Assembly (NCBI GenBank): GCA_016869675.1
Contig: VGDP01000012.1
Coordinates: 1 to 64,000, forward strand
DNA length: 64,000 bases
Direction of reading: 5' to 3'
Source of the DNA: Alphaproteobacteria bacterium
Lineage (GTDB): Bacteria > Pseudomonadota > Alphaproteobacteria > SP197
The position numbers and the translations under genes are program-made. The notes beneath the pieces are model-generated. The model worked only from the letters and a program-made list of their open reading frames with translations, did not search any database and had not been told where the DNA came from. Positions 44,688 through 53,116 of this stretch are shown piece by piece (the first letter of the stretch is position 1; each line of letters begins with the position of its first letter).

Positions 44688-46928
44688 TCAGGCGCCGGCG
44701 AACGGCTTCGGATCGAGGAACCGGCGCACCACGTTCTCGGTGATGCGGCTGACGTTGTTCGCGTGACCTTTGTGCGCGAGCGAGCCGGCCCAGGCGATCG
44801 ACGAGGTCGAGAACACCGCGCCGCCGCCGGCCATCTCGAAGAACACCATGTCGGCGCGCGCGTTCGGGTGATCGCGCCCGAGCGTGGTGGGGTAGTTGTG
44901 GCCTATCTCCTCGTTGACGATCATGAATGAGTCCGTGTGGTTCTCGGACGAGGCGAGCAGCAGCGTATGTGGCGGCGTGCCGTGCTTGCGGTCGACATAG
45001 TCGAGCTCGAGCCCCGCGGCGGCGCCGCCGATCAACCCGAAGTCGCCGATCCGCTCGTCCTTGCCCACACCCTCGAAGATCCAGGCGGCGCGCGGATCGA
45101 AACTGCCCGGCTTGCGTACGTAGTACGAGCTCATGTCGAAGCCCTGGGCGATGAAGCCGGTGCCAACCAGCTTCTGCGGCGCGCGGCCCGAACGCTGCCA
45201 CAGGCCGCCGAGTTCGCCGGTGAAGCTCATGTGGTATTCGCCCGGTTCGGCGATCCACGAGCGCGAGCCATCCTCGGCGCGGCGCATCTCCATGATGCCC
45301 GGCCGGTCCGGGTGGAACGCCACGCGCCAGTAAAAGCCGTTGGCGCCGGTGTAGATGAACCGGCCGCCGCGGTGGATGTACGCCTCGACCGCGTCGAGCA
45401 TGGGTGTCGAGTAGTATTCAGGGTGCGTGCCGGTCATGACGCACGTGTAGCGTTGCAGCAGGTCAACGCCTTCGGCGTGCAGGTCCTCGTCGGTGACCAC
45501 GTCGTAGGCGATGCCCTTGGCCTCCAGCCATTCGGTGACGTGAGTGTCGGCGGCGTACTGCCAGAGCGGCCCCTTCAGACGCATGTTGAGGATTGGGCGC
45601 AGGCGCGAGGAGTAGGCGACGCCCGAACGATCGGTGTGCAGGTCGTACATGCTGAGCCCGACCTCGGGATGATCGTTCAGGTACATCATGTCCGCACCGA
45701 TGATGGACAGCGCGTTGGTCATGACCTCGGCGTTCTCAGAATCGAGCGCCTCGCGGAAGTTGGCGTAGGCCAGATAGCTGGCGGTCGGCACCAGGAACAA
45801 GAGCTTGGCCGTCGCCTGCCCGCGCGGCGGACGAACGAAGAAGGGGATGGAATCCTCGGCCCCCTCGGTCTCGACCAGGGCGGCGTAGAAGCCGCTGCGC
45901 AGGCCCTGGGGCGCGGTGAAGGTGAAGTCGGTGGCCCAGCCGGCGTCGTCTAGGTCGTCGTCGTGGAAATGGATGGCGCCGTAATGGTCGGGTCGCTGGC
46001 GCCAATCGCCCGACGCGCCGGTCCAGGCCCAGCCGCGCATGGCGCGCGTGGGCGTGTTCACCACCGTGCCGTGCAGCCGGTTGGTCGAGGTGTCGACGAT
46101 GCGGTCGCCCGCCATGTCGCGCGCGAAATCCCACGCGGCGACCACCGCGGCGCGCAAGGAGGGCGCGGCCGGATCGTCGCGCAGCCGCTCGATCTCGGCG
46201 CGGTCGAGCGCGCGGTTGGCCACGCGCGCCGCGTCGATCTTGCCGTTGAACATGGCGCCGGCGGTCACCGCCCCGCCGCCCTGCTCGGTCAGGATCGTCG
46301 CGAACGAGAACGGCGCGTCGGGGCGCCCGACGTAGTTCTTGGCGACGGTCGCGCACACGGTGGCGGCGTCGTCCACGTGCGGGAAGCATTCCACCGGCTC
46401 CTGGATCAGCGTCGTCTGGCCGGTCGCCGCGTCGTAGCTGCCGGCGACCAGGTACCAGGCGCGATCGACCAGCTTCTTGCCCGAGACGAGCAGCGCGGGC
46501 TTGCCCTTGCCGTCGCCGATGGCAAACAGGAGCTGGCCCTTGTCGTCGATGAACAGGCCGAAGCCGCACTCGCGCGGCTCCGACCACCAGCCGAGCAGGC
46601 CCTGCCAGCCCTTGGCCACCGTAGTCGGCCAGATCATGGCCTGGACCGTCACGCTCTCGAGCCGCGCGAGCGCCGGGCCGGCGCGGACGCTGATCCACGA
46701 GCCGGTGCGGATCGGCTGGTGCCGGGCCTTGTGGGTGTCCTCGGCCGGTGCCGGGAAGGGTTCCAGCTTCAGCCCCGGTCCGGCCGGTTGGTCGTCGCCA
46801 CACACCACGCGCACGATGCGCGCCCGATAGTCCGCGACCCCCGGTTCGCAGCTCACCTTGAACGCGATCGTCTCGCCCGGCGCGATGACGATCTGGTCGG
46901 CGTAGCCGACGATGGTCTTGGTCTGCAT
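44688..46928 (-). CDS. N,N-dimethylformamidase large-subunit homologue (copy A)
   Basis: 746 residues. The N-terminal third has a lectin/LamG-like beta-sandwich (TVQAMIWPTTV to VAAWDFARDM), then the catalytic domain with ASYLAYANF (Tyr385/388), LSMYDLHTD (Tyr428) and MTGTHPEYYS (His502, Glu504). Paracoccus dimethylformamidase uses a two-tyrosine, one-carboxylate iron centre, and these residues are the likely equivalents. It would hydrolyse an N,N-dialkyl amide. The ATG at 46928 has CAGGAG upstream. It is the third large-subunit gene of the operon and is separated from copy B by a palindromic repeat. Confidence 0.9.
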   Translation of the reverse strand: MQTKTIVGYADQIVIAPGETIAFKVSCEPGVADYRARIVRVVCGDDQPAGPGLKLEPFPAPAEDTHKARHQPIRTGSWISVRAGPALARLESVTVQAMIWPTTVAKGWQGLLGWWSEPRECGFGLFIDDKGQLLFAIGDGKGKPALLVSGKKLVDRAWYLVAGSYDAATGQTTLIQEPVECFPHVDDAATVCATVAKNYVGRPDAPFSFATILTEQGGGAVTAGAMFNGKIDAARVANRALDRAEIERLRDDPAAPSLRAAVVAAWDFARDMAGDRIVDTSTNRLHGTVVNTPTRAMRGWAWTGASGDWRQRPDHYGAIHFHDDDLDDAGWATDFTFTAPQGLRSGFYAALVETEGAEDSIPFFVRPPRGQATAKLLFLVPTASYLAYANFREALDSENAEVMTNALSIIGADMMYLNDHPEVGLSMYDLHTDRSGVAYSSRLRPILNMRLKGPLWQYAADTHVTEWLEAKGIAYDVVTDEDLHAEGVDLLQRYTCVMTGTHPEYYSTPMLDAVEAYIHRGGRFIYTGANGFYWRVAFHPDRPGIMEMRRAEDGSRSWIAEPGEYHMSFTGELGGLWQRSGRAPQKLVGTGFIAQGFDMSSYYVRKPGSFDPRAAWIFEGVGKDERIGDFGLIGGAAAGLELDYVDRKHGTPPHTLLLASSENHTDSFMIVNEEIGHNYPTTLGRDHPNARADMVFFEMAGGGAVFSTSSIAWAGSLAHKGHANNVSRITENVVRRFLDPKPFAGA

Positions 46929-46971
46929 GGTGGGCTCCTGGAACAATTGGAGTCTCATTGGAGTCATGGGC

Positions 46972-47079
46972 TGTCATCCCCGGACGCCGCGTCAGCGGCG
47001 AACCGGGGATCCAGGGCAGGTGAAGCACTGGCCGCCCCTGGATCCCCGGTTCTGGCCTGCGGCCGGCCCGGGGATGACA
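46972..47079. repeat. 108-bp intergenic palindromic repeat element
   Basis: The gap between two large-subunit genes contains nested inverted repeats. The outer pair is TGTCATCCCCGG and CCGGGGATGACA; the inner pair is CCGGGGATCCAGGG (47003-47016) and CCCTGGATCCCCGG (47036-47049). The whole is an imperfect self-complementary element that could fold into a long hairpin. Elements with TGTCATCCCCGG ends are frequent interspersed repeats in Alphaproteobacteria. It may stabilise or attenuate the transcript between copies B and A. I found no second copy in the window. Confidence 0.85.
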
Positions 47080-47110
47080 CGAGATCGGCAACGACCATGA
47101 TGACCTTGCC

Positions 47111-49342
47111 CTAGCGGGGCGGCGGGAACGGCGTCGGGTCGCAGAACCGCCGCACGACGTTCTCGGTGATGCAGCTGACGTTGTTGTCGTAGCGGTTGTG
47201 GAACAGGGCTCCGCCCCAGGCGATCGACGAGGTTGAGAACACGGCGCCGCCCTTCGAGGTTTCGTAGAACACCATGTCGGCGCGCACCATGTCGTTGGCG
47301 TCGCCGCCCAGGAACGGGTAGTTGAACAGCACCTCCTCGTTGACCACCTGGTAGTTCGCGGTGTGACCTTCCGAGCGCGCGACCACCAGGGCGTGCGGCG
47401 GCGAGCCGTTCGTCACGTCGTACCAGTCGAGCTCCCAGCCGGCGGCGCCACCACCCAGGATGCCGAAGTCGCCGATCCTTTCGTCGGCGCCGACGCCGTC
47501 GAAGATCCACGCGGCGCGCGGATCGTGGCTGGCGGGCAGGCGCCGGTAGTAGCTGGACAGGTCGAACCCCTGAGCGACGAAGCCGGTGCCCGCCATGCGC
47601 TGGGGCGGCCGGCCGCTGCGCCTCCACATGCCGCCGTACTCGCCTGTGAAGCTCATGTAGTACTCGCCCGGCTCGGCGGCCCAGGCGCGGCTGCCGTCCT
47701 CGGCGCGTCGCAACTCCATGACTCCCGGCAGTTCGCGATGGTACGCGACACGCCAGTAGAAGCCGTTGGCGCCGAGGTAGATGAACCGCCCGCCCCGTTC
47801 CTTGTAGGCGTCGAGCGCGTCGAGCATCTCCTTGGTGTCGTACTCCGGGTGTGTGCCGGTCATGACGCACGCGTAGGGCGCGATGGCCGCGACGCCTTCG
47901 GTGTGCAGGTCCTCGTCGGTCAGCACGTCGTAGGCGATGCCCCTGGCCTCGAGCCAGTCGGTCACGTGGGTGTCGGCGTTGTACTCCCACAGCGGCCCGC
48001 GCGGGCGCATGTTCAGGATGGGGCGCAGGCGCGAGGTGATGCTGACGCCGCTGCCGTCCGAGTGCATGTCGTAGCAGGACAGGCCGTATTCCGGATGGTT
48101 GTTGAGGAACACATCGGCGCGCGTCAGCACGGAGAACGCGCCGCCGATCAGCTCGCTGTAGCGCCCGGTGCCGAAGTGCGGGTTGGCGTACGCCATGTAG
48201 CTGGCAGTCGACACCAGGAAACAGAGCTTGGCCGTCGTCGTGCCCGCCGGTGGCCGGATCCAAAACGGGATGTGCTCCTCGATGCCGTCGGCGAACAGCC
48301 GCGCGGCGTAGAAGCCGCTGCGCGCGCCGGCCGGTACGGTCAAGGTGAAATCCGCCTGCCAGCCGCAGTCGTAGAGGTCGCTGTCGTGGAAGTGGATGGC
48401 GCCGTAGTGACCGGGCGCCTGCTTCCAGTCCAGCGCCTCGCCGGTCCACAGCGAATCGCGCACGGCGCGCGTGGGCAGGTTGACGAGCCGGCCATCGAGC
48501 CGGTTGGGCGAGGCATCGCGGATGCGGTCCGACATCATATCGGCGGCGAAGTCCCACGCGGCCACCACGTCAGGCGCGATGGTCCGCGGCAACGGCCCGT
48601 GGCGCAGCGCCAGGATGCCGGCGCGATCGAGCGCGCGACGGCTGAGGATCGGGTCGTCGATACGGCCGTTGAAGTGGGCGCCGACCGTGCCGCCGTCGGC
48701 GCGCCCGTCCTCGGACCAGGCGCCGATCAGGAACGGCAGGTCGGCGCGCGCGCCGACGCGCACCTTGGTCGTCGTCTCGACCGCGACCGCGTCGTGGCCG
48801 GGATAGACATCCTGGGGCTCCTGCCACAGGCGGAGCGTGCCCGAGGCCACGTCGAACGCCGCGGCCACCAGGTACCAGCGCCCCGCGTGCACCGGCCGGC
48901 CGCTGCGCAGGAAGCACGTGCCGCCCTTGCCGTCGCCGATGCCCGTGCAGAACTGGCCCTTGTCGTCGATGTAGACGACGAAGCCGCATTCAGAAGGCTC
49001 GACCCACTTGCCCATGACCACCTGCCAGGGCTTGGCCGGCAGGGTCGGCATGACCATGGCCTGTGCCGTGAAGCTGGTCAGGCCGTCGATCAGCGGGCTC
49101 GGCGGCATGATGGCGTAGGACCCGGCGTGGATCGACTGGAACCGCGCCTTGTAACGCCCATCGACCGAGGTCTTGAGCGGCTCGACCTTGTAGCCGGGGC
49201 TCTGCGGCCCATCGTCGCCGCAGATCACGCGCACGATGGTTGCGTCGTAGGACTCGACGCCTTGGGTGCTGACCATGAACTTGATCGTTTCGCCCGGCCG
49301 CACGCTGATGCGGTCGGAATAGCCGGTGATGAACCCCGCCAC
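47111..49342 (-). CDS. N,N-dimethylformamidase large-subunit homologue (copy B)
   Basis: 743 residues from a GTG start with GAAGGAGG five bases upstream; an earlier in-frame start would run into copy C and is unlikely. The architecture matches copy A: beta-sandwich N-terminal third, then ASYMAYANP, LSCYDMHSD and MTGTHPEYDT (His498, Glu500). Iron-site residues are retained, while surrounding positions differ from copies A and C, so substrate range may differ. It lies 11 bases after copy C. Confidence 0.9.
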   Translation of the reverse strand: MAGFITGYSDRISVRPGETIKFMVSTQGVESYDATIVRVICGDDGPQSPGYKVEPLKTSVDGRYKARFQSIHAGSYAIMPPSPLIDGLTSFTAQAMVMPTLPAKPWQVVMGKWVEPSECGFVVYIDDKGQFCTGIGDGKGGTCFLRSGRPVHAGRWYLVAAAFDVASGTLRLWQEPQDVYPGHDAVAVETTTKVRVGARADLPFLIGAWSEDGRADGGTVGAHFNGRIDDPILSRRALDRAGILALRHGPLPRTIAPDVVAAWDFAADMMSDRIRDASPNRLDGRLVNLPTRAVRDSLWTGEALDWKQAPGHYGAIHFHDSDLYDCGWQADFTLTVPAGARSGFYAARLFADGIEEHIPFWIRPPAGTTTAKLCFLVSTASYMAYANPHFGTGRYSELIGGAFSVLTRADVFLNNHPEYGLSCYDMHSDGSGVSITSRLRPILNMRPRGPLWEYNADTHVTDWLEARGIAYDVLTDEDLHTEGVAAIAPYACVMTGTHPEYDTKEMLDALDAYKERGGRFIYLGANGFYWRVAYHRELPGVMELRRAEDGSRAWAAEPGEYYMSFTGEYGGMWRRSGRPPQRMAGTGFVAQGFDLSSYYRRLPASHDPRAAWIFDGVGADERIGDFGILGGGAAGWELDWYDVTNGSPPHALVVARSEGHTANYQVVNEEVLFNYPFLGGDANDMVRADMVFYETSKGGAVFSTSSIAWGGALFHNRYDNNVSCITENVVRRFCDPTPFPPPR

Positions 49343-49353
49343 CTTCGCCTCCT

Positions 49354-51576
49354 TCAGAACGACGCCGGGTCGGTGAACCGGCGCAGCACGTTGTCGGTAA
49401 CGCGGCTGACGTTGTTGTCGTAGCCGGCGTGGGCGAGGCTGGCGGCCCAGATGATCGAGCCCGTCGAGAACACGGCGCCGCCGTTGGGGCCCTCGAAGAA
49501 CACCATCTCGGCGCGCACGCCATCGTCCTCCAACCCGTTGATCGCCGGGTGGTGGAACAGGGTCTCCTCGGGCACCAGCAGGTAGTAGTACGAGTGCGCC
49601 TCGGAACGCGCGACGACGAGCGCATGCGGCGGCGTACCCAGCGCCGGATCGGCGGCGTCGAGTTCGAAGCCCGCAGCGCCGCCGCCCAGGATGCCGAAAT
49701 CGCCGATCCGCTCGTCCTCGGCCAAGCCGTCGAAGATCCAGGCGGCGCGGGCGCCCCGGCTCGCGGGCGTGCGGCGGTAGTAGGACGAGCGGTCGAAGCC
49801 GGTCACCACCGTGCCGATGCCGACCAGCCGGTTGGGCGGGCACCCCACCCGGCGCCACAGGCCGCCGAGTTCGCCGGTGAAGGCGTGGTGGTAGGCACCG
49901 GGCTCGGCCGCCCAGTAGCGCGCGCCGGTCTCGGCCCGGCGCACCTCGATCACGTCCGGCAGGTCGCGGTGGAACGCGATGCGCCAGTAGAAGCCGTTGC
50001 CGCCTAGGTACATCAGCCGGCCGCCGCCGCGCAGATACGCGGTCATGGCGTCCCACATGGGCGTCGACCAGTATTCCGGGTGGGCGCCGGTCACCACCAC
50101 GCGGTAGGGCGCCAGCCGATCGACGCCATCGGCGTGGAGGTCGTCGTCGGTCACCACGTCGTAGGCGTGGCCCTTGGCCTCGAGCCAGTCGGTCACGTGG
50201 GTGTCGGCGTTGAACGACCACAGCCCAGTGCGGGGCGCCCAGTTCAGGCACGGGCGCCGGCGCGTGGCGTAGTAGACCGGGCTGCCGTCCACGTGCAGGT
50301 CATAGGCCGAGAGCCCGAGTTCGGGCCGCTCGTAGATCGTCACATCGTCGGCGTCGAGCACGGTCAGGCCACCCATGCGCATCTCGGACGCCTGGTTGAG
50401 CATCGACCACTGGATGTTGACGTAGGCGGTGTAGGTGGCGGTGGAGGCCAGGAAGGCGATGGGCGCGCTCGCCCGGCCCCTGGGTGGGCGGACGACGAAG
50501 GTGGCGAAACTCTCGTCCGCGTCGTTCCAGACGCGGGCGGCGTAGAGCCCGCCGCGCAGGTCCTCGGGCACCGTGAAGGCGAACGACGGCGTCCAGCCGG
50601 CGTCGTAGAGATCGTCCTCGTGGAAGTGGATGGCGCCGTAGTGCGTCGGGTCCTGGCGCCAGTCGTGCACCGCACCGGTCCAGGCGCGACCGGGCACCGC
50701 ACGGGTCGGCAGGTTGACGAGCTCGCCGTGGCGCCGATGCGCCGAACGGTCGTGGATGCCCGTGCCGGGAATATCGTGGCCGAAGTCCCACGCGGCCAGC
50801 ACGCGCGGTTCGAGCGCCGCCGGCACCGGCCAGCCGGCCAGCGCCTGGATCGCGGCGCGGTCGAGTGCTGTATCGTCCAGGCGCGGCGCCTCGATCCGGC
50901 CGTTGAAGAAGGCACCCGCGTTCCAGGCGCCGTCCGTCTCGGTCACGATGGTCGCCATGGTCAGCGGCACGCTGGGGCGGCCGAGTTCCCGCACCGTGGG
51001 TGCCATGGCGACGTCGGCGTCGAGGTCGAGCCGCTTGTGTTCGCTCTGGACCTCCTGGATCAGGCGGAGCGCGCGCGCGTCACGGTCGTAAGTCGCGGCG
51101 ATCAGGTACCACAGGCCGGCGACCAGCGGCTTGCCGGCGCGCAGCACGTCGACCTCGCCCTTGCCGTCGCCGATGGCGACCAGAACCTGGGCCTTGTCGT
51201 CGATGAACAGGCCGAAGCCGCACTCGGTCGGCTCGGACCACCAGCCGATCAGCCCCTGCCAGCCGCGCGCGGGCGTGGTTGGCATGACGTAGGCCTGCAG
51301 CGTGAAGGCGCCATCGACCGCCCAGGTTCCCGGCACCACGGCGTAGGACCCGGCGGCGACCGGCTGGCGCCGGGCGTCGGCCACGCGGCCGCGCCCGCCC
51401 GCGACCGCGTCCACCTTGTAGCCGGCGCCCCCGGGCGCGGCATCGCCGCAGCGGACGCGGATGATTTCGTAGTCGAAGGGTGAGCCGGTCTCACTGCTGG
51501 CCATGAAGCGCACGGTCTCGCCGGGTGCGGCGGCGACCCGGTCGGCGTAGACCAGCAGCGACTTGCGCGGCGCCAT
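49354..51576 (-). CDS. N,N-dimethylformamidase large-subunit homologue (copy C)
   Basis: 740 residues. Same fold and motifs: ATYTAYVNIQ, LSAYDLHVD and VTGAHPEYWS (His499, Glu501). It begins four bases after the stop of the small-subunit gene, so copy C is the partner most directly co-translated with it. Divergence from A and B is substantial across the N-terminal sandwich, while the stretch ERIGDFGILGGGAAG is nearly shared with B. Confidence 0.9.
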   Translation of the reverse strand: MAPRKSLLVYADRVAAAPGETVRFMASSETGSPFDYEIIRVRCGDAAPGGAGYKVDAVAGGRGRVADARRQPVAAGSYAVVPGTWAVDGAFTLQAYVMPTTPARGWQGLIGWWSEPTECGFGLFIDDKAQVLVAIGDGKGEVDVLRAGKPLVAGLWYLIAATYDRDARALRLIQEVQSEHKRLDLDADVAMAPTVRELGRPSVPLTMATIVTETDGAWNAGAFFNGRIEAPRLDDTALDRAAIQALAGWPVPAALEPRVLAAWDFGHDIPGTGIHDRSAHRRHGELVNLPTRAVPGRAWTGAVHDWRQDPTHYGAIHFHEDDLYDAGWTPSFAFTVPEDLRGGLYAARVWNDADESFATFVVRPPRGRASAPIAFLASTATYTAYVNIQWSMLNQASEMRMGGLTVLDADDVTIYERPELGLSAYDLHVDGSPVYYATRRRPCLNWAPRTGLWSFNADTHVTDWLEAKGHAYDVVTDDDLHADGVDRLAPYRVVVTGAHPEYWSTPMWDAMTAYLRGGGRLMYLGGNGFYWRIAFHRDLPDVIEVRRAETGARYWAAEPGAYHHAFTGELGGLWRRVGCPPNRLVGIGTVVTGFDRSSYYRRTPASRGARAAWIFDGLAEDERIGDFGILGGGAAGFELDAADPALGTPPHALVVARSEAHSYYYLLVPEETLFHHPAINGLEDDGVRAEMVFFEGPNGGAVFSTGSIIWAASLAHAGYDNNVSRVTDNVLRRFTDPASF

Positions 51577-51579
51577 CGT

Positions 51580-51885
51580 TCAGTCGACGGCCAGCTCCTG
51601 CCCGGTGATGCGCTTCCAGCGCCTCTTGAACACCACCCACTCGGCGTCCGCCAGGCTGGTGAATACCTGATCGTGGTGCATGGTGATCGGCTTGCCGCGC
51701 TCACCCGGCAGCTCGGCCAGGATCCACTCCTTGTGCGGCTTGGTGCAGACCAGGACGAACTTGCCCTTCAACGGCTCCCAGCGCATGCGGTTCAGGATGC
51801 GCTGCAGCTCGGCGCTGTGCGGCCCGAACGGGTTCTTCTTGAACTCGCGGGCCAAGTCCGTGCGGCTGGTGTCGATGGGATACAT
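51580..51885 (-). CDS. N,N-dimethylformamidase small-subunit homologue
   Basis: 101 residues starting MYPIDTSRTDLAREFKKNP, with WEPLKGKFVLVCTKPHKEWIL and WVVFKRRWKRITG. This matches the small (alpha) subunit of dimethylformamidase, which pairs with the large subunit and is somewhat longer (about 130 residues) in characterised enzymes. GAGAGGG precedes the ATG. It is the first gene of a leftward operon with three large-subunit genes but only this one small-subunit gene. Confidence 0.85.
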   Translation of the reverse strand: MYPIDTSRTDLAREFKKNPFGPHSAELQRILNRMRWEPLKGKFVLVCTKPHKEWILAELPGERGKPITMHHDQVFTSLADAEWVVFKRRWKRITGQELAVD

Positions 51886-52006
51886 GGACCCTCTCCGTCG
51901 GCGGCTCTGGATACAGTCTGCGACAGTAGAGCAACGCCCCACCGGAGGGAACCACCGGGCGTCTCGGCACTGGCGGCCGGCGCGGGCGCGACCGTAGGAT
52001 CGCGCC

Positions 52007-53051
52007 ATGGCCGAGGATCAGGCGCCCAGCATCGAGATCGGCACGTTGCGGCATCTGGCCGCGTGGCTGGCCGGCGCGCGCGAGCCTCGCCTTCACCAAC
52101 TACCAGACGGGCAAGCTGTTCCTGATCGGCACCGGGCCCGATGGGCGGCTCAGCGTGTTCGAGCGCACGTTCAACCGCTGCATGGGCCTGGTGGCGGCGG
52201 ACCGCGTGCTGTGGATGAGCTCGCTCTACCAGCTCTGGCGCTTCCAAGACGCGCTGGAGCCCGGTGCTCTGCACAACGGCTACGACCGGCTCTACGTGCC
52301 GCAGGTCGGGTACATCACGGGCGATCTGGACATCCACGACATCGCCATCGTGCCCGACGGCCGCCCGGTGTTCGTCAACACCCTGTTCAGTTGCCTGGCG
52401 ACCGTCAGCGACGCCGCCAGCTTCGTGCCGCTGTGACGGTCGCCGTTCGTCACGCGGCTGGCCGCCGAGGACCGCTGCCACCTGAACGGCCTGGCGCAGC
52501 GAAATGGCCAGCCGGCGTTCGTCACCCTGGCGGGGCGCTCGAACGTGGCCGACGGCTGGCGCGAGAATCGGCGCGATGGCGGCCTGGTGCTGGACGTGGC
52601 GAGCGGCGAGCCGGTGGCGACGGGCCTCTCGATGCCTCATTCGCCGCGCTGGCACGACGACCGGCTGTGGCTGCTCGATTCGGGCAACGGCTGGTTCGGC
52701 CACGTCGATGTGTCGTCCGGCCGGTTCGCGCGCGTCGCCTTCTGCCCCGGCAACGCGCGCGGGCTTGCCTTCGCGGGCGGCTTCGCGGTGATCGGCCTTT
52801 CCTAGCCGCGGGACAACCGTACCTTCAGCGGCCTGGCCCTGGACGACGCGCTCGCCCGCCACGGCGCCGAGGCGCGCTGCGGGCTGCTGGTCGTCAACCT
52901 GGCGACCGGCGATGCCGAGCATTGGCTGCGCCTCGACGGCCTGATCAGCGAACTCTACGACGTGGCGGCGCTGGCCGGGGCGGCGCGGCCCATGGCGTTC
53001 GAATTCCGCTCCGACGAGATCAAACGGACGGTCACCATCGGCACAACCTGA
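52007..53051 (+). pseudogene. TIGR03032-family protein, broken by a frameshift and two stops
   Basis: Pieces of one protein lie in order. An N-terminal start (MAEDQAPSIEIGTLRHLAAW) shifts frame near 52080. It is followed by SLAFTNYQTGKLFLIG to FVPL, a TGA at 52434-52436 where relatives have Trp, then RSPFVTRLAAEDRCHLNGLA to VIGLS, a TAG at 52803-52805, and the tail PRDNRTFSGLALDDALARHG to about 53051. The whole matches TIGR03032, a conserved protein of unknown function with a propeller-like fold. Three lesions make inactivation certain unless the sequence is poor. Confidence 0.85.
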
Positions 53052-53116
53052 TGGTCATTGTTCGCGCGGTGGTGCGCCGTTAGGTTCGGGCCCCGAACAG
53101 CAGGCAGGATGACATC

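Noticed and set aside
47111-50251. A single 1,046-residue protein joining copies C and B of the large subunit
   Set aside because: The upstream extension overlaps copy C in another frame and is not dimethylformamidase-like; a GTG at 49342 with GAAGGAGG marks the true start.
5612-53051. Reassigned stop codons (TGA as Trp, or TAG as a sense codon)
   Set aside because: Many intact genes in the window end in TGA or TAG at the expected length, so the internal stops are lesions in individual genes, not a changed code.
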